Positions 30,701-39,215 of a DNA stretch of 64,000 nt are shown here, piece after piece. This DNA comes from Azospirillum lipoferum 4B (GTDB lineage Bacteria > Pseudomonadota > Alphaproteobacteria > Azospirillales > Azospirillaceae), in NCBI RefSeq assembly GCF_000283655.1, contig NC_016587.1, positions 496,001 through 560,000 of the forward strand. The letters are read 5' to 3'. Position 1 is the first letter of the stretch; the number at the start of each line of letters is the position of its first letter. Made by a program: the position numbers and the translations under genes. Under the pieces are notes generated by a model, which saw only the letters and a program-made list of their open reading frames with translations, was not told the origin of the DNA and searched no databases.

Positions 30701-30952
30701 TTGTCCGATCCCCAATTCCCCGGCGCCGGGCAGCGCGCCCATTCCCATGCGCAGTCCCACGCAGGTGCCAAGGCGGGAGCCGGCACCCAATGCCCGATCT
30801 GCGGCCGCCCGACCGAACCGGCCACCCGCCCCTTCTGTTCCAAGCGCTGTGCCGACATCGACCTGTCGCGCTGGCTGGGCGAAGGCTACCGCATTCCGGG
30901 CCCGGACTCCCCGGCTCCGACCCGGGATTCTGACCCTGACGAGGGGCCGTAA
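30701..30952 (+). CDS. yacG: Zinc-binding DNA gyrase inhibitor YacG
   Basis: The product is 83 residues. The zinc site is CPICGRP followed by [15 protein letters not shown], the YacG signature, and the C-terminal tail reads DSDPDEGP. In E. coli the protein binds GyrB and blocks DNA binding. The N-terminus is longer and more His/Ala/Gly-rich than usual. The start TTG 30701 has GGAG eight bases upstream. It lies between rng and tRNA-Phe, as in related genomes. Confidence 0.9.
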   Translation: MSDPQFPGAGQRAHSHAQSHAGAKAGAGTQCPICGRPTEPATRPFCSKRCADIDLSRWLGEGYRIPGPDSPAPTRDSDPDEGP

Positions 30953-31070
30953 GGGGATCGAAATTTTTTGTGAATTTTTCTCTGGACAGCCTGTCCGAAC
31001 CTCTCTAAAAAGCGCCCCACACGACGCGCCGCACCGACCGAAACGGTCACCCACCAAGCGGCGCCGAGAT

Positions 31071-31146
31071 GCCCAGGTAGCTCAGTTGGTAGAGCAGGGG
31101 ACTGAAAATCCCCGTGTCGGCGGTTCGACTCCGTCCCTGGGCACCA
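31071..31146 (+). tRNA. tRNA-Phe (GAA)
   Basis: This is a 76-base cloverleaf with acceptor arms GCCCAGG and CCTGGGC, D-arm GCTCAGTTGGTAGAGC, anticodon stem-loop GGGGACTGAAAATCCCC with anticodon GAA, T-arm GGCGGTTCGACTCCGTC and an encoded CCA end. The gene stays intact although its 3' part serves as the island attachment site. Confidence 0.98.
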
Positions 31147-31148
31147 TT
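31100..31148 (+). repeat. attL: 49-bp direct repeat at the 3' end of tRNA-Phe
   Basis: The 49 bases from GACTGAAAATCC to GGGCACCATT recur without a mismatch at 53574-53622. Weaker similarity then continues for about 100 bases (TTCAAGCACTTAGAGAGTGG, then GGTAAGCAGCAGACATC). The repeat covers the anticodon loop to the CCA end, a classic target of tyrosine integrases. Confidence 0.95.
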
Positions 31149-31194
31149 CTCTTCAAGCACTTAGAGAGTGGTGTCAGATCGGTCCACCAAAGCC

Positions 31195-31212
31195 GGTAAG
31201 CAGACGGTAAGC
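31195..31212 (+). promoter_or_regulatory. Pair of GGTAAGC motifs, candidate integrase arm sites (left end)
   Basis: GGTAAGC occurs at 31195 and 31206, an 11-base period. The same pair with the same spacing is at the right end of the island (53437 and 53448). Confidence 0.5.
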
Positions 31213-31405
31213 AGCAGACATCTTACCGATCCAAGGTCCGGGACCGATCCCAGCATCATGCAAGATCAGCTTACCAAACCCGAAAGATGGTTTGACGTGC
31301 CCCGACCAACCGTCTGATCTGTCCCCATCAAATTCCTTAAATAAATTCCAAGCAACCCAGTGTTGCCACAAAATAACTTGCAAATCGTATTCGCTTTTTC
31401 AGCCC

Positions 31406-32224
31406 TTAAAACAGTTCCTTCACTGCTTCTGCAACGCTCGTTTTTCCAATAACCTGAGCAACAGAAACAGAAGTTTTACGAAGTCGAATGGCTGCGTCCA
31501 GCCCTTTGGGACCACGGACTTCAAAAACCGGCATCGATGACGACACTTCGAAGAGTTTCCCTTTGAACGAAACCCCTGAACTTTTGAGAGCAGCACCAAA
31601 CTTGGACAAATGCACCCAGCCACCGCTGTCGGGGGTGCAGCGCCGAAACGCATCGACGAACCGGGCCTCCTTGGCCGCGGCTCCGTGCAGCGGCGCTGAC
31701 GGAGCAGACGAATGAGAGGGAAGCGCGGCCAACGGATTTGAGGTGACCGCGACGACGGCCGGGGGAGCGGCCAGCAAACAGGTGTCCGCAAACTGTGCCA
31801 GCCGCCGCCCATAGGATTCGCCGATGGCGGGAATGATGACATGAACCGCGACACCGGAATCCCGCAGGGCTCTGACTGTGGCTGTGAAGCCGTCGTCGCC
31901 GGTCACAAGGACGAAGCCGTCGACGGTGCCAGCCTCCCGAATGCGTCCGGCATCGAATGCCAGAAGAAAGTCCGCAGCGTTCTTCCCGCGCGCTTCGGTC
32001 CCGGCATCGACCAGCTGGACTCCGTCAATGGCGCCCCATCCCCCCTTATCGCCGCAGGCATAGGCACGGGCGAACCATGAACAGCCAAGCCGGGGAAGCA
32101 GCCTCTGAACCACCGGCCAGATCGAAACCGGAACATTTTCAGCGTCGATCAACACGGCAAGACGCGTGGGATCGCCACTCACCGAACTGGACTCGTCGGT
32201 GGGTGTGCGTCCAACACAACACAT
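31406..32224 (-). CDS. NYN-domain nuclease-like protein with C-terminal LOTUS/OST-HTH-like domain
   Basis: The 272-residue product has an NYN (PIN-like) RNase domain: LAVLIDAENVPVSI, GKNAADFLLAFDAGR and VLVTGDDGFTATVR, which place the acidic metal-binding residues of the fold. A linker rich in Ala/Pro/Ser follows. The last 75 residues (FVDAFRRCTPDSGGWVHLSK to FEVRG) look like an OST-HTH/LOTUS RNA-binding domain. Such two-domain proteins are thought to cleave or sort RNA. It is the leftmost gene inside the island, next to the attachment site, and is isolated from other genes. A defence or RNA-control role is possible but not shown. Confidence 0.82.
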   Translation of the reverse strand: MCCVGRTPTDESSSVSGDPTRLAVLIDAENVPVSIWPVVQRLLPRLGCSWFARAYACGDKGGWGAIDGVQLVDAGTEARGKNAADFLLAFDAGRIREAGTVDGFVLVTGDDGFTATVRALRDSGVAVHVIIPAIGESYGRRLAQFADTCLLAAPPAVVAVTSNPLAALPSHSSAPSAPLHGAAAKEARFVDAFRRCTPDSGGWVHLSKFGAALKSSGVSFKGKLFEVSSSMPVFEVRGPKGLDAAIRLRKTSVSVAQVIGKTSVAEAVKELF

Positions 32225-32555
32225 CGTGAAATCCGAGTTGGCTGCAATGGACGCGGTCTCCCGTCCCTGTCGGTCTCAAGAGGATGACGGCAAGGATAGC
32301 GGGGCTGACGATGGCCGCAAGCTTGCCGTGATCCTGCGGCCTCTCGCCCCATCCGGCAATCGGCAACACCCGCACGGCTTCGGTGTCGAACGGGAAGTCT
32401 GGCCCCCGGAAGCGGGTGAGACACCGCGCAAGAGCGAGAGGTTGGCCGGTTCGCCGTGACGGGTGAAGGGCTGCGGGAGAGGCTCGAGGCGGCCCGTCGC
32501 GGAGATCCGCGATGTCATACCGCATCCAGAAATTTCTGACTCGGGTTGTGTCGCA
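32225..32555. other. Stretch without a supportable gene
   Basis: Only short overlapping frames without recognisable sequence are present. The segment may be debris from transposition, since the IS630 element follows. Confidence 0.5.
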
Positions 32556-32617
32556 GGGGATTGAGGCTGCGGCTTTGGTGTGATTCGCTGTCCGCTCTAT
32601 TCAGCGGGGGAGCGGGA

Positions 32618-33681
32618 ATGCCAGCGATAGCGATCCGACAGGACATCTCGGTCTGCGAGTTGCGCCGGCAGGCCCGATTGGAGGAGGACGGGCGGGTGGC
32701 GGCGCGTCTTCTGGCGATCGCCGCCGTGCTGGACGGTCACAGCCGGGCCCACGCCGCGCGCTTGGGCGGGATGGACCGGCAGACCTTGCGCGATTGGGTG
32801 CATCGTTTCAACGCCGAGGGCGTGTCCGGCCTGCGCGACCGTTCGCGTAGCGGCCGGCCCCGCCTGCTGGCCGATGAACTGCGCCCGGAGCTGGCGACGC
32901 TGATCGCCGCAGGTCCCGACCTGGAGCGCGACGGCGTGGTCGAGTATCGGCTGACCCACATCCAAGACTTGGCCAAGCGCCACTTCGGTGCCGACTACAG
33001 CCGGGGCGGCATGCACAACGTGCTCCAGCAGATGGGGCTGTCCTGGCAGACCCCGCGCCCGATCCACCCCAAGACCGATCCCGCGGCCCAGGAGGCATTT
33101 AAAAAAACTTCCCCGACCAACTCGCCGCCATCGCCAAGCGCCACCCCGGCAAGCGGCTGGAGGTCTGGTTCCAGGATGAAGCCCGGGTCGGTCAGAAGGG
33201 GACCCTGACCCGGCTGTGGGCGCCGCGCGCCATCCGGGTGCGTGCCGTGCGCGATCATCGCTTCAAGTCGGCCTACATCTTCGGCGCCGTGTGCCCGCAG
33301 CGCGACACCGGCGTCGCCTTGGTGATGACGCGCGTCAGCACCGAGGCGATGACGCTGATGCTCGCCGAGATCAGCCAAGCCGTGCCGCACGAGGGGCACG
33401 CCGTCGTTCTGCTGGACGGAGCCGGCTGGCACATCGCCAATGAGTTGGAGGTGCCGGCCAACCTGACCTTGCTGCCGCTGCCGCCCTACAGCCCCGAACT
33501 CAATGCCATCGAGCGCCTCTGGCAGGTGATGCGGGAAACCGTCCTCTCGCACCGCCTGTTCACCGACACAAAGCACATTATCGACGCCTGTGGCCGCGCC
33601 TGGAACTCCCTCATCAACAAGCCAGGCCGCATTCAATCAACCTGTGGTTATCCGTGGGCCACACAGGTCAAAACTTCATGA
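32618..33681 (+). mobile_element. IS630-family transposase, two frames joined by a -1 shift at an A7 run
   Basis: The first frame (ATG 32618 after GGGGGAGCGGGA) holds the helix-turn-helix region LDGHSRAHAARLGGMDRQTL and LRDRSRSGRPRLL. At 33101-33107 a run of seven A (TTTAAAAAAACTTC) lets the ribosome slip -1 into the second frame. That frame carries the DDE catalytic motifs: VWFQDEARVGQKG, VVLLDGAGWHIA and YSPELNAIERLW. All three acidic residues are present, so the enzyme is probably made by programmed frameshifting, as in other IS630 elements. The inverted repeats and TA target could not be fixed by eye. Confidence 0.85.
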
Positions 33682-33840
33682 ACTTGGTATCAGACCGGAC
33701 AACAACCGCAGCCGACCGATCACCGCCCCGCCGCCGGCACCACGGCGCCGAGGCCGGCCACCAAAAACGAGGAGCGCCGACACCGAAGCCAATCCATAGC
33801 CCATCAATCCATCTGGGGATTTTTCGACCGACCGTTCTGG
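33682..33840. other. Unassigned remnant between IS630 and ISL3
   Basis: A short plus-strand frame ends in an Arg/Pro-rich AT-hook-like tail (PRRRGRPPKTRS) and then a stop at about 33799. It may be the end of a gene cut by the IS630 insertion. No start or family can be given. Confidence 0.3.
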
Positions 33841-33850
33841 GAAACTTCTG

Positions 33851-35589
33851 GGTCCATCCGCATTCCCGATGCAGATCGAAGCGAGGATGAGCACATAGAG
33901 GGAACGATTTTCCTCCAGAGCCCCGGTTTCCTTGTCCAAATCACTGCTTTCGTTGCTCCCAACCGGCCTTGTCGTCGATCAGGTTTCCGTCGACGCTGAT
34001 CGGGTGGCGATCACGGCCCACATGCGGGCCACAAGGGCGGCCTGTCCGCTGTGCCATTGCCCCTCCGCACGCGTCCACAGTCGGTACTCCCGACATCTGG
34101 GCGACCTGCCGTGGCAGGGCCGGGTTGGCGACCTCCACCTGCAGGTTCGCCGCTTCCGGTGTGCGGTGGCGGACTGTCCCCGCCGCATCTTCGCCGAGCC
34201 GCTGCCCACGGTGGCGGCCCCTCGGGTCCGGCGCACCCGGCGGCTTGCCGAGGCGCAGCGCGCCATTGCACTGAGTGCCGGCGGAAATCCCGGCGCCCGG
34301 CTGTCCACACGGCTCGCCATGCCGGTCAGTGGCGACACGCTGCTGCGCCTGATCCGCGCGGTGCCCGTGGTGCCGGCCCCACCGCCTCAAATCGTCGGGA
34401 TCGATGACTGGGCTTGGCGCCGGGGTAAGCGCTACGGCACCATCATCGTCGATCTCGAACGCAACCGCCCCATCGACCTCCTGCCCGACCGTCAGGCCGA
34501 CACCGTTGCCGCATGGCTGAAAGCCCATCCTGGTGTCGAGATCGTCGCCCGTGACCGTGCTGGCGCCTACGCCGATGGCGTCCGTCAGGGCGCGCCCTCC
34601 GCTACCCAGGTCGCGGATCGCTGGCACCTCCTGCACAATGTGACCGACACCTTGCGGGAGGTCCTCACCGGCCATCACCGCGACCTCCGAGCCGCCGCCA
34701 AGCTGGCTGTCGCTCCGCTGGGCAAAACCGAGCAGGACCCGCACCTGCTGCTGTCGGATGAGGTTTCCAGTCCACCGACCCGGCGAGAGCAGCGGAGCGC
34801 TGCCCTTCATGCCGCCCGCCATGCCCGCCATGACGAGGTCGTCGCGCTGAAAACCCGCGGGTGGTCGCAAACGCGTATCGCTGAAACGCTCCACCTCGAT
34901 CGCAAAACGGTGCGGGTGTGGCTGCGGTCCGGGCAGCCGCCGGCATGGCGTCAGCCGGCCAAGGGGAGCCGGCTTGATCCGTTCCTCGATCACCTGCAGC
35001 AGCGCTGGGATGACGGCTGCCACAACGCCGCTCAGCTCTGCCGGGAGATCAAATCCCTCGGCTTTACCGGTCAGCGGACACTGGTTCGGGACTGGGCACG
35101 GCCTCTGCGACAGGCCGTAGGAAGTGCAGCATCCATGGCATTGGCATCATGGCCGGCACCGTCGCGCCGACGGGCAGCATGGCTGGTGATTGCCGACGAG
35201 CATGAGGTCGACCCGACCGAACAGGCCTTCGTCTCGGCCCTGATCGCCCGATCGCCGGAACTGGCACGGACCATCACCGTGGCCCGTGCCTTTCGGGCGA
35301 TGGTCCGGGGACAACGAGCCGGAGAGTTGGACAACTGGCTGTTGACGGCGGACGGCACCCCCTTGGCGGGCTTTGCCAATGGTTTGAAGAGCGACCTTGC
35401 CGCTGTACGGGCGGCTCTGTCGCTGCCGTGGAGCACCGGGCCGGTGGAGGGGCAGATCAGCAGGCTGAAGACGATCAAGCGCATGATGAACGGCCGCGGC
35501 GGCTTCGATTTGCTGCGTCATCGCGTGCTTGAGGCTGCCTGAATGCACAAGCCTAGGCTGCTACCCTGCACCGGGAATGCGGATGGGCC
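33851..35589 (+). mobile_element. ISL3-family insertion sequence with terminal inverted repeats and target duplication
   Basis: The left end GGTCCATCCGCATTCCCGAT (33851) and the right end (inverse complement at 35566-35589) form 24-bp inverted repeats with two mismatches. AAACTTC occurs just outside both ends (33842-33848 and 35590-35596), consistent with the 8-bp target duplication of this family with one changed base. The element encodes one transposase and appears intact. It sits next to a truncated IS66 transposase gene. Confidence 0.85.
33932..35542 (+). CDS. ISL3-family transposase
   Basis: This 536-residue transposase has the N-terminal zinc ribbon ACPLCHCPSARVHSRY with a further pair CAVADCPRRIF. 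The DDE core shows VGIDDWAWRRGKRYGTIIVD, ARDRAGAYADG and GPVEGQISRLKTIKRMM. A helix-turn-helix insertion (WSQTRIAETLHLDRKTVRVW) lies in the second half. The start is TTG 33932. The frame is uninterrupted and full length, so the element may be active. Confidence 0.92.
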   Translation: MSKSLLSLLPTGLVVDQVSVDADRVAITAHMRATRAACPLCHCPSARVHSRYSRHLGDLPWQGRVGDLHLQVRRFRCAVADCPRRIFAEPLPTVAAPRVRRTRRLAEAQRAIALSAGGNPGARLSTRLAMPVSGDTLLRLIRAVPVVPAPPPQIVGIDDWAWRRGKRYGTIIVDLERNRPIDLLPDRQADTVAAWLKAHPGVEIVARDRAGAYADGVRQGAPSATQVADRWHLLHNVTDTLREVLTGHHRDLRAAAKLAVAPLGKTEQDPHLLLSDEVSSPPTRREQRSAALHAARHARHDEVVALKTRGWSQTRIAETLHLDRKTVRVWLRSGQPPAWRQPAKGSRLDPFLDHLQQRWDDGCHNAAQLCREIKSLGFTGQRTLVRDWARPLRQAVGSAASMALASWPAPSRRRAAWLVIADEHEVDPTEQAFVSALIARSPELARTITVARAFRAMVRGQRAGELDNWLLTADGTPLAGFANGLKSDLAAVRAALSLPWSTGPVEGQISRLKTIKRMMNGRGGFDLLRHRVLEAA

Positions 35590-35599
35590 AAACTTCATT

Positions 35600-35875
35600 C
35601 GGCCTTTACACTGCCTGACGAACAATGCCGCCGAACGAGCGTTGCGCGGCATCGCTCTGGGCAGACGGGCATGGCTATTCTGCGGCTCGGATCGCGGCGG
35701 GCAACGCGCTGCCGCCATGTACAGCTTGATCGTGAGCGCCAAGATGAACGACATCGATCCCCAGGCGTGGCTGGCCGACGTCCTGGCCCGCATCAACGAT
35801 CTGCCGCAGACCAAGCTGCACGAGTTGCTGCCCTGGGAATGGAAGCGGCTGCACGAGACGACCACGGCGACCTGA
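35600..35875 (+). pseudogene. IS66-family transposase (TnpC), C-terminal remnant
   Basis: About 85 C-terminal residues remain: NNAAERALRGIALGRRAWLF, CGSDRGGQRAAAMYSLIVSA and LPWEWKRLHE, which match the end of the IS66 catalytic subunit. The rest of the gene is missing on the left, where the ISL3 element lies. The start shown for this frame is not a real gene start. Confidence 0.88.
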
Positions 35876-35881
35876 GGAACC

Positions 35882-36094
35882 ATGGCCAGAACCCGCAACC
35901 TCGTGACCATCGAGCGCGTCGCCGAGATCCTCGGCGAGGACGTCGAATGGCTGATCGACATCGCCATCGAGCTGGAGCCGGAGGACGGTTGCCTGACCGT
36001 GTTCGGCCCAGCCGAGCAGTGCTTCTATGCCTTCACCGAGGATGGCGTCGAGAACCTCAAGGAACTGATCCAAATCCACCGAACGGGCCACTGA
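35882..36094 (+). CDS. Small IS66-associated protein
   Basis: This 70-residue frame starts six bases after the TnpC remnant (ATG 35882) and reads MARTRNLVTIERVAEILGED, then LEPEDGCLTVFG. Small acidic proteins of this kind often accompany IS66 transposases in rhizobia and azospirilla. The role is unknown and there is no catalytic motif. It probably lost its function with the element. Confidence 0.65.
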   Translation: MARTRNLVTIERVAEILGEDVEWLIDIAIELEPEDGCLTVFGPAEQCFYAFTEDGVENLKELIQIHRTGH

Positions 36095-36120
36095 CCGCTT
36101 CGATTTGCATCCGCGTCACT

Positions 36121-36134
36121 CACCGGATGCGTAC
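36121..36134. repeat. Probable right terminal repeat of the IS66 remnant
   Basis: The inverse complement reads GTACGCATCCGGTG, close to the usual IS66 end GTAAGCGNCNGGTG. It follows the small IS66-associated gene by 27 bases. Confidence 0.5.
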
Positions 36135-36491
36135 TTCGGATTCTCTGTTGAACGGGGTATACCAAGGTGAGGCGCCCGATCGACGCCGATCGGAACCCCA
36201 CCTCCGCAGAGTTTTTCTCAACTATTTCATGTGGTTGTGGTGGGGGCGATTTGGGGTCCTGGTTGGGCGCTGGTTCACAATCAGTTCACTTCCAGTAAAC
36301 CGCGTCTGCTTCAACGGAGAAATTCAGCGTGGAAATCCTCCAGCCACAGAGAGTCAGGTCAGTCGCGCCTGTATTATAGGATCGGAACCGGAATATCCGA
36401 GGACTTGGGGGCCGGGATCCGTCAGGCACATGATAAAGCACCTGACGGATCAATATATTGTATTTACGCTAATATTTTAGTGTGTTTTATT
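36135..36491. other. AT-rich non-coding junction between IS66 remnant and cargo genes
   Basis: No supportable gene is seen. Base composition falls sharply here, marking the left border of the low-GC cargo block. Confidence 0.5.
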
Positions 36492-37625
36492 CTATTCTCC
36501 GATCTTTTCGATAACATACCCCTTAATCAGTGCGTTTAAGGCATCCTTTGAGAAGAATATTGTCTTATTATTCTTTCTATATTCCATCTCGTCACATATC
36601 GCTCGCATGATTTCGAGGCCGGCGATCAACTGGTTTGCCGTGTATATATTTGTCCTGATATTATTAATATTCTGCTCAATTTTATCGCGATAAGCAGAGT
36701 TACCGATGCCTCTCAGGTCGACATCGAACAGGTGATCCGGATCGGTGGTTGCTTTCTTGTAGAGTTTATCAAAATCAGAAGCGTAGATTCGCTGATGGTA
36801 GGGGTTGAAGTCGGTCTGGCTGGGAAGCGAGCCGTCCGGGCGCACCAGCGTGGATGTGGCGAATACGATGCCGCCGGCCAGATAAATGCGATTTAAATTC
36901 TGCAAGCCGGGCCGCCTCGAAATGGCATCGCGAATCTGCGGTACCAGATAGGACTCCTTCAGCCTTGCCGCCGTTTCAACGAAGCTCCTGTCACCACGCT
37001 CCTCATCGATCTTTTTGGCGAAAGTCTTGACCCCGAATGGAAGCTCGATGGTCGCAATGTCCTCGATCGGCCCACGCTGATCCGAATGGGCAATCTTGAC
37101 GTTGCCACTGCCAATATCAATAGAGACCACGAACGGGCGGCGCTCTTTGTAGATCACCGTTCCATTAAAGATAAGCTTTGCTTCTGTAATCGGAGATATT
37201 ACATCTATATTCATTTTGGTTTTCATTAGAATTGCGTATTCAATCTGCGGCTTGTGCTTTAGATTTCCGACACCGCTGCTCGCATAAATGTAAATCTTAT
37301 CAGAAGGTACCTTGAACTGGCTGTTAAGGTCCAGGATCATCTGACTGACTGCGTTGGCAACATCTTCCGTCGCAGATTCATTGATTGCCGAGACGTTTCG
37401 GGGCGGGATCGACCCGAGATCCTCAAGGCCGCTGTTGCCGTCAGCGCTCCGGATAAATTGCCAAGCTGCGGCCTTGATACCGGACGACCCGACCTCGATG
37501 GCGCCAACAAGCTCCGGCTGGTTTGCAGCATAGGTTGGGTGCAACGTCATGCCGATGAAAATGGCGGTGACGGAAAGATAGATCGCGAATAAGCTGGATG
37601 GTCCTTTTCGTAAAGTCAACATCAT
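36492..37625 (-). CDS. Exported Ppx/GppA-like (actin-fold ATPase) protein
   Basis: This 377-residue protein begins with a signal peptide (hydrophobic SSLFAIYLSVTAIFIGMTL, then TYAAN). The mature part has the two phosphate-binding loops of the ASKHA/exopolyphosphatase superfamily: VGAIEVGSSGIKAAAWQF and VVSIDIGSGNVKIAHSD, with a typical interdomain stretch KIYIYASSGVGNL. Export of such a fold is unusual, since Ppx/GppA enzymes are cytoplasmic and bind ATP, polyphosphate or ppGpp. It may act on an extracytoplasmic polyanion or serve as a binding protein. It is the last gene of the kinase/phosphatase cluster. The low-GC codon use matches the other cargo genes. Confidence 0.75.
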   Translation of the reverse strand: MMLTLRKGPSSLFAIYLSVTAIFIGMTLHPTYAANQPELVGAIEVGSSGIKAAAWQFIRSADGNSGLEDLGSIPPRNVSAINESATEDVANAVSQMILDLNSQFKVPSDKIYIYASSGVGNLKHKPQIEYAILMKTKMNIDVISPITEAKLIFNGTVIYKERRPFVVSIDIGSGNVKIAHSDQRGPIEDIATIELPFGVKTFAKKIDEERGDRSFVETAARLKESYLVPQIRDAISRRPGLQNLNRIYLAGGIVFATSTLVRPDGSLPSQTDFNPYHQRIYASDFDKLYKKATTDPDHLFDVDLRGIGNSAYRDKIEQNINNIRTNIYTANQLIAGLEIMRAICDEMEYRKNNKTIFFSKDALNALIKGYVIEKIGE

Positions 37626-37684
37626 ACAACCTCCTTCTGAAGAGAAAGTTAATAAACAAATCTATATACAATTTTCCCACCATC

Positions 37685-39136
37685 CTAAATCGGGCATTCT
37701 TTATTATTCTCATATTTCTGAGTTAGATCTCTTCGAGCCAGATCAGCTTGCTTGTCTCCTTTCAAGGCCGCGGCGGTGTAGCAACTATAAGATGCATAGC
37801 CATTACTGATCCCAATTTGATCTATTCCGCTGCTTTCATCCTCGCGGGGATCGTACAATTTGCCGAGCCATCTCAGTGCCAGAACGTTTCCACGTTTGGC
37901 CGCTGCTCTGAATAAAATCAGCGCTGTTTGAGGAGTTTTTGCCCCATAGCATGTAATCCCCATCCCCAAGAGCTTATCAGGATTTCCTTCCTTTAAAAGG
38001 GTATCGATCTCCTTGCACGGTGAAAGTTTTTCCGGCGGCTCAGGCTGAGGCTTCGGCTCAGGCGGTGGCGACGGCGGCTTCGGCTCAGGAGGAGAGGTGT
38101 CGTGCTTAAACAGTAACAATATCGAACCCCACCAATCCTGGATGCTGTCTGTATTGTTCTGTTTGGCCACATAAGCGGTGAGGCTTAGGATAAGGACTAC
38201 TGTAGGAATCACGATCCACGTTCCGAATCTGGCCGTTTTCTTCTCAAACAGTGCGGCACGCCACTGATCGACGTTCTGGGGACGGTCTTTGGTCCGCAAA
38301 TTAAGCGCCCAGTCGATCGCCCTCAGGAAGCTTTTCCGATAGCCGCGCCGAGCGGCTTTTACCGCGGGGGGCAGCGGATCGGCGCCATCTTCTTGGACCC
38401 CGTGTAGGCGATCATGGGCGGAAACCGGAGCGCGCCCAGTCACCGCAAGATACAGTACAGCTCCCAGACCATAAATATCGGTGGCCGGGGCGCGTACCCC
38501 CTGTGTGGTATACACCTCGGGCGGGCTATAGCCATCCGTGCAGGTTTGCGCACTTGATGCGCCCTCCGCGGCCTCTTGATTGGCGAGATCGTCTCGTACC
38601 GATCCGAAGTCGATCAGCACCATGGTGCCGTTTGGCCTCACCAGGATGTTGCGTGCTGAAATGTCACGGTGCAGCAACCCCATCCGGTGCATTTCCGCCA
38701 AACCGTCCAAGGCCGTGCCAAACAGTCGCAGCAGCTCGGCTTCGTCTGGACGGTTTTGCAGATTGTCCAGATAACTCTCAAAAGTAATCCCCTCCTCGAA
38801 CCGCATCACCATGTAAGCGGTGCCATTCTCCTCGAAATAGGCATACACGCGCACGATGCTCGGATGATCGAAGCGGGCCAGGAACTGCGCTTCCTTGATG
38901 AAGCGCTTACGGAACTTGTCGAAAAGGTTGCTGTCGCTTCGGGACAGCGCCGTCACTCCCACGGACTGCATGCGGGCAGCGAGGCCCTGAGGCATGAATT
39001 CCTTAATTGCGAACCGCTTATCCAAATTCTGGTCATAGGCGAGATATGTTATACCAAACCCGCCGCGTCCCAGCGTCTGTAAGATCCGGTATTCCCGCAA
39101 CCGTGTCCCTGGCGGAAGCTCGATCGATTCGCTCAT
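37685..39136 (-). CDS. Transmembrane Ser/Thr protein kinase with extracytoplasmic repeat domain
   Basis: The 483-residue product has an N-terminal Hanks-type kinase (about 15-295): glycine loop LGRGGFGITYLAY, Lys45 in FAIKEFMP, catalytic loop LLHRDISARNIL, DFGS in LIDFGSVRDD and a Ser/Pro activation segment TDGYSPPEVYTTQG. A single membrane helix (about 307-326) and a Pro/Glu/Lys linker (PPEPKPPSPPPEPKPQPEPP) follow. The C-terminal part outside the membrane looks like Sel1-type repeats (ALILFRAAAKRGNVLALRWL) with cysteines. It probably senses an envelope signal and phosphorylates FHA-bound partners in the cluster. The catalytic residues are all present. Confidence 0.92.
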   Translation of the reverse strand: MSESIELPPGTRLREYRILQTLGRGGFGITYLAYDQNLDKRFAIKEFMPQGLAARMQSVGVTALSRSDSNLFDKFRKRFIKEAQFLARFDHPSIVRVYAYFEENGTAYMVMRFEEGITFESYLDNLQNRPDEAELLRLFGTALDGLAEMHRMGLLHRDISARNILVRPNGTMVLIDFGSVRDDLANQEAAEGASSAQTCTDGYSPPEVYTTQGVRAPATDIYGLGAVLYLAVTGRAPVSAHDRLHGVQEDGADPLPPAVKAARRGYRKSFLRAIDWALNLRTKDRPQNVDQWRAALFEKKTARFGTWIVIPTVVLILSLTAYVAKQNNTDSIQDWWGSILLLFKHDTSPPEPKPPSPPPEPKPQPEPPEKLSPCKEIDTLLKEGNPDKLLGMGITCYGAKTPQTALILFRAAAKRGNVLALRWLGKLYDPREDESSGIDQIGISNGYASYSCYTAAALKGDKQADLARRDLTQKYENNKECPI

Positions 39137-39215
39137 CCCCGTATCCTCAGAATGCTCTCATTGCTCTTTCTCGAGGAATGATATCCTTCATGATGATTCC
39201 TGAAGCGTAGATCTG

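Noticed and set aside
32139-32525. 128-codon minus-strand frame upstream of the NYN gene
   Set aside because: It overlaps the NYN start and has no recognisable motif. It may be a decayed gene but cannot be supported.
36231-36539. 102-codon plus-strand frame left of the cargo
   Set aside because: It overlaps the end of the Ppx-like gene and has no coding signature.
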